From: a virus
Virus record (IMG/VR): IMGVR_UViG_3300022213_000011
Coordinates: 1-45,986 of that record
Reading direction: 5' to 3' (one strand)
DNA length: 45,986 nt
Shown: in pieces, positions 7,361 to 15,296 of the stretch
Layout of the letters: each line of letters starts with the position of its first letter
Position numbering within the stretch: the first letter of the stretch is position 1
Notes under the pieces: model-generated
Databases searched by the model: none
What the model saw: the letters and a program-made list of their open reading frames with translations, nothing else
What the model was told of the DNA's origin: nothing
Program-made: the position numbers and the translations under genes

Positions 7361-9439
7361 GTGGCGAAACGCACCGCGCCGAAGGCCAAGCTCCTCGAGG
7401 ACGGAACGCTCCTACTCTTCGGAACGATCGGCGACGAGTTCGACGGCCTCACGGCCGCGCGCGTGATCGAGGAGATCCGTAGTCTCGGCGACGTTGCCGA
7501 GCTCGAGGTGCTCGTCAATTCGCCGGGCGGCGTGGTGCACGAGGGGCTCGCGATCTACAACGAGCTCGCGACGCACCCCGCGAACGTTACCGTCACAGTC
7601 TCGGGGCTCGCGGCGTCGATGGCTTCGGCGATCGCGATGGCGGGCAACCGGATCCGGATGGCGCGGAACGGTATGCTCATGATCCACAACCCGTGGAACG
7701 TGGCGGTCGGCGACAAGGACGACCTCCGCAAGGCCGCCGACGTCCTCGAGAAGTTCGGGACCTCGCTCGTTCGGATCTACGCCGAACGGACGGGCCTCGA
7801 GCTCGACGAGGTGCAGGCGATGATGGACACCGAGACGTGGCTCGACGCCGACGAGGCGTTGGCCAAGGGGTTCGTCGACGAGATCGTCGAACCCGTCGAG
7901 GCCTCCGCGTTCGCGGACCTCGACGTTTCGGAGCTCGTGGCAGTACCCGCGGCACTCACGACACTCATCCGAGAGGGCAAGACAATGGGCAAGGTGACGG
8001 ACACTCCCCCGCCGGCTCCGGCTCCGGCTCCCGCGCCGGCGGCCCCGGCACCCGTGGCGGTGGTTCCCGACGCGACGATCAACGCGGCCGCGCAAGCGGC
8101 GGTGGTCGCGGAGCGCGAGCGGACCGACGCGATCCAGGCGATCGCCGACCGGCACGGCCTCGACTCCAAGTGGGTCCGGGCTCAGGTCTCCACGGGCGCG
8201 ACGCTCGAGGCGGCCCGCGGTGCGGCGCTCGCGGCGCTCGAGGCGCGGCAGAGCGGCGGGCCCTCTCCGATCCCCGGCGGGGTCGGCGTCACCGCGGACG
8301 AGACGGAGAAGTTCATCGCCGGCGCGACCGCGGCCCTCATCCAGCGGGCGGCCGGTCAGGCGCAGACGTACGAGAAGTTCTACGGCCACAAGCCGGAGCC
8401 GGGCGAGTTCCGCGGGATGTCGCTCCTCGACCTCGCGAAGGAATCGCTCCACCGCCGCGGGATCTCGACGCGCGGTCTCTCGAAGATGGAGATCGCCGGC
8501 GTCGCGCTCGGGAGGATGCAGCACCCGCGCGGCGAGGCCGGGCTCAACACCCGGTCGGACTTCTCGGTGCTCCTCGAGAACGTCCTCAACAAGTCGCTCC
8601 TCGCGGCGTACGGGACCACGCCCGACACGTGGAGCCGGTTCTGTGCGGTGGGGTCGGTCTCCGACTTCCGCCCGCACCCGCGTCTCCGGATCGGGCACTT
8701 CTCGGCGCTCGACGCGCTCCTCGAGTCGGGTGAGTTCAAGCAGAAGCACATCCCCGACGCGAAGAAGGAGTCGATCTCCGCGACGACTCGCGGGAACGTC
8801 GTGGGCCTCACGCGCCAGGCGATCGTCAACGACGACGTCGACGGGTTCCAGCGGGTTGTGGCGAACCTCGGCCGGGCCGCGCGTCTCTCGATCGAGACCG
8901 AGGTCTACGCGCTCCTCGCGTTGAACAGCAACCTCGGCCCAACGATGAACGACGGCCTGTCACTGTTCCACGCGACGCACCTCAACGTCGGCACGGGCGC
9001 CGCGCTGAGCGCGGCCGCGATCGACGCCGACCGCGTGGTCCTCTCGAGCATGAAGGACCCCGAGTCGAACGAGATCCTCGACCTCCGGCCGGCGGTGCTC
9101 CTCATCCCGGTATCGCTCGGTGGCCAGGCGCGCGTCATCAACGAATCGCAGTACGACCCGGACACCGTCGCGAACAAGGCGCAGATGAAGGCGAACGCCG
9201 TCGTCGGCCTCTTCCGCGACGTGGTCGACACGCCGAGGCTCTCGGGCACGCGGCGCTACCTCTTCGCGGATCCGGCGATCGCCCCGTGCATCGAGGTCGT
9301 GTTCCTCGAGGGCCAGAGCTCGCCGGTCCTCGAGACCGAGGAGGGCTTCGATTACGACGGCGTGAAGTGGCGCGTCCGGTTCGACTTCGGCGTCGGCGCC
9401 ACCGACTTCCGCGGAGCGGTCACGAACGCCGGCGTCTAA
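7361..9439 (+). CDS. Prohead protease-scaffold-major capsid fusion
   Basis: Start GTG 7361 follows a G-rich Shine-Dalgarno-like run; the product is 692 residues. Residues 1-200 are a ClpP/S49-like protease with LVNSPGGVVHEG, nucleophile Ser86 in SGLAASMAS, His109 in MLMIHNPW and Asp-rich WLDADEALAKGFVDE. A Pro/Ala linker (about 223-245) leads into a charged helical scaffold segment. From about residue 330 the major capsid domain follows, resembling the Mu gpT-type head subunit (DFSVLLENVLNKSLLAAY, LGRAARLSIETEVYALL, FHATHLN). Protease-scaffold-capsid fusions are known in this portal lineage. The protease must cut the polyprotein during head maturation. Confidence 0.88.
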   Translation: MAKRTAPKAKLLEDGTLLLFGTIGDEFDGLTAARVIEEIRSLGDVAELEVLVNSPGGVVHEGLAIYNELATHPANVTVTVSGLAASMASAIAMAGNRIRMARNGMLMIHNPWNVAVGDKDDLRKAADVLEKFGTSLVRIYAERTGLELDEVQAMMDTETWLDADEALAKGFVDEIVEPVEASAFADLDVSELVAVPAALTTLIREGKTMGKVTDTPPPAPAPAPAPAAPAPVAVVPDATINAAAQAAVVAERERTDAIQAIADRHGLDSKWVRAQVSTGATLEAARGAALAALEARQSGGPSPIPGGVGVTADETEKFIAGATAALIQRAAGQAQTYEKFYGHKPEPGEFRGMSLLDLAKESLHRRGISTRGLSKMEIAGVALGRMQHPRGEAGLNTRSDFSVLLENVLNKSLLAAYGTTPDTWSRFCAVGSVSDFRPHPRLRIGHFSALDALLESGEFKQKHIPDAKKESISATTRGNVVGLTRQAIVNDDVDGFQRVVANLGRAARLSIETEVYALLALNSNLGPTMNDGLSLFHATHLNVGTGAALSAAAIDADRVVLSSMKDPESNEILDLRPAVLLIPVSLGGQARVINESQYDPDTVANKAQMKANAVVGLFRDVVDTPRLSGTRRYLFADPAIAPCIEVVFLEGQSSPVLETEEGFDYDGVKWRVRFDFGVGATDFRGAVTNAGV

Positions 9440-9455
9440 TCCACGCCACGGGGGC

Positions 9456-9484
9456 GGGGAGGGGGGAGCCGATCCCTCCTCCCC
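9456..9484 (+). terminator. Strong hairpin after the capsid gene, without a U tract
   Basis: Bases 9456-9467 pair with 9473-9484 (GGGGAGGGGGGA with TCCCTCCTCCCC, one G-U) around the loop GCCGA. No T run follows, so it is not a textbook intrinsic terminator. It may act as an attenuator or as an mRNA 3'-end barrier that keeps capsid message abundant. Confidence 0.55.
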
Positions 9485-9529
9485 GAGCAGGTGAAGTAGC
9501 GCGCAACCCAAAACACGAGGGCCCGGGAC

Positions 9530-9892
9530 ATGGCCAGGAAGTACCTCCAAAAGGGCGACACGATCACCTTCACGAACGCCGGGTCGGCGATCGCCGCGGG
9601 TGCCGTCGTCGCGATGAACGACTTGGTCGGTATCGCCGATACCGACATCGCCGCATCGACCGGGACCGGGTCGGTCTCGATCGAGGGGTGCTTCGAGGTG
9701 ACGAAGATCGCCGGCACCGCGTGGAACCTCGGCGACTCCGTCGATTGGGACGCGTCCGCCGTCGCGTTCGGCAAGGGGATCACGCCGGCCGCGGGCGACG
9801 TGCTCCTGTGCGCCGTGTGCATCGAGGCGGCCGCGGCGGGCGCCACGACGGCGAAGATCAAGCTCACGCCCGGCGCCGGCACCGGCCAGTAA
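9530..9892 (+). CDS. Capsid decoration/stabilisation protein, DUF2190-like
   Basis: The 120-residue, Gly/Ala-rich beta protein (ARKYLQKGDTITFTNAG, then IAAGAVVAMNDLVGIA and GDVLLCAVCIEAAA) matches the DUF2190 family. Members follow major capsid genes in Mu-like and lambda-like phages and act as cement proteins. It is separated from the capsid gene by the hairpin at 9456-9484, which could allow different expression levels. Confidence 0.75.
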   Translation: MARKYLQKGDTITFTNAGSAIAAGAVVAMNDLVGIADTDIAASTGTGSVSIEGCFEVTKIAGTAWNLGDSVDWDASAVAFGKGITPAAGDVLLCAVCIEAAAAGATTAKIKLTPGAGTGQ

Positions 9893-9895
9893 GCC

Positions 9896-10243
9896 GTGAC
9901 GATGCAGGACACCCTCGCGTTCGCGTCGCAAGCGATCGGGCACGCGCTCGGCGTATCGGCGATCGTCACCACGCCGGCCAACGGGCCGCGCGCGGTCGAC
10001 GCCATACTGTCGGCCGAGTTCGATCGGTTGCAGAGCGGGAGCGCGAGGGTGTCCGCGCAGCGGGTTACGGTCCAGGTCACGGCCGCCGACTTCGATACGG
10101 CGAGCGTGAGGCTCGCCGATTGGGCCGGCGGGTCGGTGGAGTTCCTCGAGGGCCCGCTGGAAGGGGAGACCCTCGAGGTCGCGAACGCCAAGCCGGACGC
10201 CGAGGGCGTCGGCGTTACGCTCGTCCTCAAGCGGGTGGGATGA
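9896..10243 (+). CDS. Head-tail joining protein, FII-like
   Basis: A 115-residue product from GTG 9896 (ATG 9902 is equally good). The length, an N-terminal helix followed by VSAIVTTP and AILSAEFDR, and a late GETLEVANAKPD...VTLVLKRVG strand pair mirror the layout of lambda FII (117 residues), which completes the head and binds the tail. Its position between the decoration and tail-terminator genes agrees. Sequence identity to FII is low, so the call rests on layout and order. Confidence 0.55.
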   Translation: MTMQDTLAFASQAIGHALGVSAIVTTPANGPRAVDAILSAEFDRLQSGSARVSAQRVTVQVTAADFDTASVRLADWAGGSVEFLEGPLEGETLEVANAKPDAEGVGVTLVLKRVG

Positions 10244-10246
10244 TGC

Positions 10247-10690
10247 GTGGCGCACGTCAACCAGCAGGTTCGCGACGCGGTCAAGGCGGCACTCCTCGGC
10301 GGCGCGGTCAAAACCATCCGGGGCACGGCGGGGCCCGACTTGCTCGACGTCGAGTTTCCCGCGGCCGTGGTGGCCACGGATGGCGACCAGGCCGAACCGT
10401 GGAGCAAGGGCCCGCCGGTGCAGGAGGTCCGATCGATCGAGCTCACCGTGTTCGTGGTGAGCGCGGGCGATCCGGAAACGCTGGCGGACGAGCTCGACAC
10501 GTTGCGGTCCGCGATCGAGACGGCGGTCAATGGCTCGCTCGGAGTGATCGCGCGGCGGCTCCAACACACGGCCGGAGAGACCACATACGGGCAGGACGAG
10601 GAGACCGATCGATGGGTCGGGTTCCTCTTGCTCACGTGGGTCGTTGACGTCGTGACAGACAAGGGCAACCCCGAGGTCGCGTTCGTATGA
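10247..10690 (+). CDS. Tail terminator protein, U-like
   Basis: The 147-residue product shows the lambda U arrangement: an N-terminal helix (VRDAVKAALLGG), FPAAVVATDGD, an alternating strand carrying Glu and Val (ELTVFVVSAGDPETLADELD), then LGVIARRLQHTAGETTYGQD and a final strand pair WVGFLLLTWVVDVV. GpU-type proteins cap the tail tube and fix its length. Start GTG 10247 lies three bases after the previous stop; the next gene overlaps by ATGA. Confidence 0.65.
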   Translation: MAHVNQQVRDAVKAALLGGAVKTIRGTAGPDLLDVEFPAAVVATDGDQAEPWSKGPPVQEVRSIELTVFVVSAGDPETLADELDTLRSAIETAVNGSLGVIARRLQHTAGETTYGQDEETDRWVGFLLLTWVVDVVTDKGNPEVAFV

Positions 10691-10875
10691 AAATCGAGAT
10701 TCAACCGGGCGTCATTCTCCAAATCGACGCGAACCGCACCGCGACAACCCGCGGCGGCGTGATCGACGTCGAGGTGTCTCCCGAAGATCGCGCGCGCATC
10801 CTGGCAACGCCGGGCGTGCGCCTCCTAGACGAAGTTCCTGAGCCGGCGGCCGAGGCCGCGGAGGAGTCGAAATGA
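10687..10875 (+). CDS. Small hypothetical tail-region protein
   Basis: A 62-residue acidic protein (KIEIQPGVILQID, then GGVIDVEVSPEDRARILATPGV) overlapping both neighbours by four bases. Short beta-rich proteins with a closing Glu/Ala tail are common between tail terminator and tube genes; no specific role can be assigned. Confidence 0.65.
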   Translation: MKIEIQPGVILQIDANRTATTRGGVIDVEVSPEDRARILATPGVRLLDEVPEPAAEAAEESK

Positions 10876-11282
10876 AGGGCGACGTCTTTCTCCTGAAAGG
10901 CTACACGGGCGCCGTGTTCGTCACGATCGACGCGCTACGCGCCACCTCCGTCTCGATCAACGGCGAGGTGGTCAACGTCACGTCGAAGAGCTCGCCGGGA
11001 GGGTTCCGCCAGCTTTTGAGCGGTGGCGGCGTGAAGTCGATGTCGATCACCGCCGAGGGCGTGTGGGGCGGAGGTGCGACCCCGGGCACCCCGACCGCCG
11101 AGCAGAAGGCGCTACGCACGAAGGCGCTCGACGGGATCGCGCGGGATTACCAGATCGCCGACAGCGACCAGGTGATCGAGGGCTCGTTCGTCGTCACCAA
11201 CTTCGAGCTGAGCGGCCCGCACGGCGCCGAGCAGACGTATTCCGTCACGCTCGAGTCGGCCGACCTCCCGGTCGTCACCTAA
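10872..11282 (+). CDS. Major tail tube protein
   Basis: The 136-residue protein (MKGDVFLLKGYTGAVFVTID, RATSVSINGEVVNVTSKSSPG, FRQLLSGGGVKSMSITAEGVW, GSFVVTNFELSGPHGAEQTYSVTLESAD) matches TP901-1-type major tail proteins, which stack as rings around the tape measure. It directly precedes the chaperone pair, as in most siphoviruses. Starts at ATG 10872 (ATGA overlap). Confidence 0.85.
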   Translation: MKGDVFLLKGYTGAVFVTIDALRATSVSINGEVVNVTSKSSPGGFRQLLSGGGVKSMSITAEGVWGGGATPGTPTAEQKALRTKALDGIARDYQIADSDQVIEGSFVVTNFELSGPHGAEQTYSVTLESADLPVVT

Positions 11283-11623
11283 TGCCGCCAGCGGTCGGAG
11301 TGGCGATCACGTTCGCGGGCGAGCCCCGGACGCTACGGTTCACGGCGCCGGTGCTCGCCCGCGTGCAACGCGAGCTCAACGGCGAGGCGATCCTCGATTC
11401 GATCGGGCAGCTTGCTCGCGGATCCGTGCGCCACGTCGCGGTGCTCACGTGGGGCGGGTTGCTCCACGAGCTCCCGGAGCTCAAGGTCGACGGCGTCCTC
11501 GAGCACATGGAGCCGCCGCTCCTGGACCTCTCCAAGGCCTGTCTCGAGGCGCTCCGGCCGTGGGTGCGTTCGACGGAGTCGCCGGCCGATCCGGAAAAAA
11601 AAAGCACGCCGACGCCCGCCTAA
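11282..11623 (+). CDS. Tail assembly chaperone, G-like, with slippery A9 site
   Basis: A 113-residue product starting at ATG 11282, sharing one base with the previous stop. Its position between tube and tape-measure genes and its helical composition (APVLARVQRELNGEAILDS, LGLLHELPEL-type text) fit the G chaperone. Near the end nine A bases (11595-11603) contain the heptamer A AAA AAA in the reading frame. A -1 slip there joins the next frame, giving a 213-residue G-T fusion, as in lambda. Without slipping the protein ends STPTPA at 11623. Confidence 0.82.
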   Translation: MPPAVGVAITFAGEPRTLRFTAPVLARVQRELNGEAILDSIGQLARGSVRHVAVLTWGGLLHELPELKVDGVLEHMEPPLLDLSKACLEALRPWVRSTESPADPEKKSTPTPA

Positions 11624-11922
11624 TCGAGGACTGGGCCATGCACTTGGCCGAGGGGATCCCCGACGAGCTGTATTGGGCAACGACTCCCCCGGAGCGTGCG
11701 GCCCTCGTCAACGCGATCCGCAAGGTTCGCCACCGCACCGAGCTCGGGTTCGGGCTCGTCGCCGCGCAGATCGAGAATTGGAGCGGGTTCCGTAAGGGTG
11801 GCACCGCTCAACCCGAGGACTACTTCCGGATGTCCGACGGAAGCTCTAGGGCACCCGTAACGGCCGAGGACCGCGCGCGACTCGCGCACCTCATGGGCCC
11901 AACCAAGAGCATCCGGGCATGA
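11596..11922 (+). CDS. Tail assembly chaperone T part, made by -1 frameshift
   Basis: This frame lacks its own convincing start before the A9 run and continues KKHADARLIEDWAMHLAEG, then RHRTELGFGLVAAQIENWSG and DYFRMSDGSS. It ends at 11922 with ATGA overlap to the tape measure gene. Gene order, slip site and frame relation are those of lambda GT, whose T domain binds the tail tube subunits while G coats the tape measure. Confidence 0.8.
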   Translation, partial: KKKHADARLIEDWAMHLAEGIPDELYWATTPPERAALVNAIRKVRHRTELGFGLVAAQIENWSGFRKGGTAQPEDYFRMSDGSSRAPVTAEDRARLAHLMGPTKSIRA

Positions 11923-13610
11923 GCCCACGCGGCGGTAAGACATTCGATCTCCTCACCGTCAAGATTGGCGCGGAGTACGACGAAGCGCTCAAGGCGTTCG
12001 ACGGCGTCGAGGCTCGCGCGAAGGCGATGACGGAGGGCTTCATGGCCGCGGGCGCCGCGGCCGCGGCGGTCGGCACGGCACTCGTCGCGGCGGCCGTCTC
12101 CGCTGGGGACTACGCCGACGAGCTTCTCGACTTGCAGGATCAAACGGGGCTCACGACCACCGAGCTCCAACAATTCCGCGCGGTGGCGATCCAGGCCGGG
12201 GTCGGGCCGGACACGATCGCCGAGGCGGTGCAGAAGCTACAGGTCAGAATGGCGCAGGGCGCCGAGGGGTCGGCGGATCTCCGGTTCGCGCTCAAGGAAT
12301 TGGGCCTCGAGCTCGAGAACGTCGACGGCACGTCGCGCGCTATGGGCGATGTGGTAAGGGAGGCAATCGGCAAGCTCGGCGATATGGAGGACGTGACGAA
12401 GAGGAACGTCCTCGCTGTGCGCCTCTTCGGCCGCGGCGCGACCGAGTTACTGCCGGTGCTCTCGCTCACCTCGAGCGAGATCGACGGCGTGATCGAGCGC
12501 GCGGAGCGGCTAGGCCTCGTCATGTCGGAGGACGCGCTCGACGCGGCGAACGACTTCCGCGTCGAGTGGGACCTTATGAAGGCCTCGCTCGCCGCGGGAA
12601 GCCGAGAGATCGGCGTCGCCGTAATCCCGATGTTGGTCGAGTTCGTGCGCCTCGTGAACGACACCGTGGTTCCCGCGCTCCGGAATTGGGCGGACGAGTG
12701 GCGGCGCATCCTCGCGAGTCAGGGCGGCGGGCCGAGCGCCGCGGCGCAGGGGATCATCGAGGGGTTTGGTACGATCGACGACCTCGCGGCGCTCCAATCG
12801 CGGTACATGATGTTCTTCGATATGCTCCCGAACGTCGCGAGCGCGGCGGGCAAGTCGATCAACGAGATCCAGGCGGACTTCGAGGAGCTCGGGATCACCG
12901 CGACGGATCTCACGCATATCCTCCTCGCGCTCGAGGAGCGGATCGCGAACGTGCCGGCGGCCGCCGCGAGCGGTGCCGGCGGTGGCGCGACGGTCGTAAT
13001 TCCCGAGCTCACCGAGCGCGTCGTCGCGTTGCAGCTCTCCACCGCGTCACTCGTCGGCACGTTGCACGAGCTCCCGGTTGCGCTCGAGGGGATCGGGGCC
13101 CCGGCCGAGGAGGCAGTCGAGGACATGGAGCGGCTCGACGAGGGCCAATCGATCATGGTCTCGGCGTTGAGCTCGGGCCTCGCGGACGCCGCGCTCGACG
13201 CGCGCAACTTCGGCGAGGTCATTCACCGGATGGCGCAGGGGATTATCCGCGACCTAATCCGGGTCGCAATCCAGGCCGCGCTCACGCGCGCGATTCTCGG
13301 GACCGCGACGGGTGGCGTAGGTTTCCTCGGCGGGGTGCCGGGACGCGCCGCGGGCGGGCCCGTGACGGGTGGCCGGCCGTACATGGTCGGCGAGTCGGGG
13401 CCCGAGCTATTCGTGCCGTCGACGGCCGGGCGGATCGTTGCGTCCGCTCCAACGGCCGCGAGCTCGGAATCGTTCGCGAGCTCAATCCTCGAGCGGCTCG
13501 GCCCGATGCCGCAGGCCATGACACCCGACGCGGTCGCCGCGCATCGGTGGTACCGCCAGCTCTTCGAGGCTCAAGTCCGATACGGGCGCCACGACGGCGT
13601 GAGGATCTAG
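11919..13610 (+). CDS. Tape measure protein
   Basis: The 563-residue helical protein has Ala-rich hydrophobic stretches (AAGAAAAAVGTALVAAAVS near residue 43), an LQDQTGLTTTELQQFRAVA segment typical of tape measures, long coiled regions and a Gly-rich end (GGPVTGGRPYMVGESGPELF) that recurs at tape measure C-termini. At roughly 0.15 nm per residue, the tail would be near 80-85 nm, short for a siphovirus. No peptidase or lysozyme motif is seen. Confidence 0.88.
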   Translation: MSPRGGKTFDLLTVKIGAEYDEALKAFDGVEARAKAMTEGFMAAGAAAAAVGTALVAAAVSAGDYADELLDLQDQTGLTTTELQQFRAVAIQAGVGPDTIAEAVQKLQVRMAQGAEGSADLRFALKELGLELENVDGTSRAMGDVVREAIGKLGDMEDVTKRNVLAVRLFGRGATELLPVLSLTSSEIDGVIERAERLGLVMSEDALDAANDFRVEWDLMKASLAAGSREIGVAVIPMLVEFVRLVNDTVVPALRNWADEWRRILASQGGGPSAAAQGIIEGFGTIDDLAALQSRYMMFFDMLPNVASAAGKSINEIQADFEELGITATDLTHILLALEERIANVPAAAASGAGGGATVVIPELTERVVALQLSTASLVGTLHELPVALEGIGAPAEEAVEDMERLDEGQSIMVSALSSGLADAALDARNFGEVIHRMAQGIIRDLIRVAIQAALTRAILGTATGGVGFLGGVPGRAAGGPVTGGRPYMVGESGPELFVPSTAGRIVASAPTAASSESFASSILERLGPMPQAMTPDAVAAHRWYRQLFEAQVRYGRHDGVRI

Positions 13611-13613
13611 GCC

Positions 13614-15296
13614 ATGCCCATTGTTGGAAACGCCGCGCTCATGGTTACCGCGCCGAGCGGTGCGACCTACACGTACCGGCTCGCGCACCCGCTCGCGTTC
13701 CAGCTCGCGCCGGGGCATCGCACGAACCGCTACGTCCGCGACTCGCTCGACTTCTCGGCCCGCGACGTGATCGCAATCGGTTCGGGCCGCATGGAGCTCG
13801 ACGCGATGCTCAGATTCGAGCGCACGTCTCGCGACCTCCTGGACGTCCTCGCCTACGCGGCCGACGGCCGGACCGTCACCTATGTTCCGGACCTCGCCGG
13901 CGCGACGTCGTACGATCTCCGGCTCGTGAACGCGGCCGAGCTCGTCGAGCTCGTTCAGGACCCGGAGCGCTACAATTATGGCGAATACCAGGTGCGCGCC
14001 AGGTTCCGCGACGCGGCCGCCACCGCGGTCTCGCTCGAAGAGCTCTACGCGCCGTGGCTCTTCCGGTTCACGGGCGGGGTGCCGGGGAGGTTCTCGACGT
14101 TCACGCGGACCGGCTCGCCGTCGAACGCGTGGGCGCCGGGCCGCGACGGGATCTATCAGCAAGTCGCGTCCGGTCTCCCGGGTATTGGGTTCGTCGAGTC
14201 GGCCGGCGTCCTCGTGCCGGCGTACATCGGCAACCCGGCGGCGACGAACCTCGTGCTCGACTCCGCGGACATCGACCCGGACGACGCGAATTGGAACGAG
14301 AGTACAGCATGGACGCAAGCCGCGGCCGTCGCGCTCTTCTCGGGTAAGACGTCGCAGAGGTTCACGAACAACGGGACCGGCAACCATTCTGTAATTGGGC
14401 AGGTCATCGTGCTCGCCGCGTCGCCGTACGTCGCGTCCGTGATAATCGAGGAAGGCACCGCCGATTATTTCATGTTCGGGATTTACGACGAGGTCGCCGC
14501 TTTATGGGTGAACCTCGCCGAGTACACGTGGGCGACGGGTGCGCTTTCGACGCTCGACAGTAACGCGGGAACCGCGGTCGGCGTCCGAGCTTGCACGTTG
14601 CGAGCGAAAGGACCGAACGGGGGCAAGCTCGTCCGCCTCGAGGCGTACGGCACGCCGTCTAACGCTGGCAACAACGGGCGCCTATACATCTACCCCGACG
14701 GGGGAAGGACTACGTCCGACTACGTCTACCTCCACCATGCGCAGTACGAAACGGGCACGGTTGCCACCGCGCCGATCGTCACCGACGGGAGCACGAAAAC
14801 CCGGAACGACGAGCTCATCTCTATTCCGGTCCCGCGCGGGATCGTCCCGATGGCGATCCTTGCGGAGGTCGTGGAGTGGGGGTCCGGGTTCCTCGAGAAC
14901 GCGAGACTGTGGTCGATCACGAACGGGTCAGACGCGAACCCGCGGCTCCTCCTATACGCGAGCGCGCCGGGCACGTTCTATATCCACTACCAAACGGCGT
15001 CGGCCGTGTCCGTCGATCGCACCGTCACGCCGGGCCAGGTTGGTGGCGATCGGTTGCGTATCCTTGCGCTCCTCTACTCGGATGGTTCGGTGCAGATCGG
15101 GTGCCAGATCGGGAGCGGCGCGGTCACGATGTCCACGAGGTCAAGCGCGATCGGCCTCCCGCGTGAGTGGGCCGCCGGCACGCTCTACGTGAGCGGTAAC
15201 AGCTCCGCGCGCGGCGTCTCTCCAATCGTCGGTATTGTTGGCGCACCCGGCACCGATTGGACCTTGGCGCAGGTGGCGGAGCTCCTCAGAGCATGA
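13614..15296 (+). CDS. Tail tip protein: Dit-like N-terminus with jelly-roll domain
   Basis: The 560-residue protein comes straight after the tape measure, where the distal tail protein normally sits. Residues 1-140 (beta-rich, ending DPERYNYGEYQVRARF) fit a Dit-like ring domain. From about residue 205 (NLVLDSADIDPDDANWNES) to about 400 a concanavalin/carbohydrate-binding jelly roll is suggested by the phrasing SQRFTNNGTGNHSV, YVASVIIEEGTADYF and VRLEAYGTPSN. A second beta domain follows to the C-terminus. The fused sugar-binding part suggests early host contact at the tip. Domain calls are by pattern only. Confidence 0.65.
   Translation: MPIVGNAALMVTAPSGATYTYRLAHPLAFQLAPGHRTNRYVRDSLDFSARDVIAIGSGRMELDAMLRFERTSRDLLDVLAYAADGRTVTYVPDLAGATSYDLRLVNAAELVELVQDPERYNYGEYQVRARFRDAAATAVSLEELYAPWLFRFTGGVPGRFSTFTRTGSPSNAWAPGRDGIYQQVASGLPGIGFVESAGVLVPAYIGNPAATNLVLDSADIDPDDANWNESTAWTQAAAVALFSGKTSQRFTNNGTGNHSVIGQVIVLAASPYVASVIIEEGTADYFMFGIYDEVAALWVNLAEYTWATGALSTLDSNAGTAVGVRACTLRAKGPNGGKLVRLEAYGTPSNAGNNGRLYIYPDGGRTTSDYVYLHHAQYETGTVATAPIVTDGSTKTRNDELISIPVPRGIVPMAILAEVVEWGSGFLENARLWSITNGSDANPRLLLYASAPGTFYIHYQTASAVSVDRTVTPGQVGGDRLRILALLYSDGSVQIGCQIGSGAVTMSTRSSAIGLPREWAAGTLYVSGNSSARGVSPIVGIVGAPGTDWTLAQVAELLRA

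Noticed and set aside
8960-10567. 535-residue antisense frame
   Set aside because: Shadow of the capsid, decoration and connector genes; no domain and no start context.
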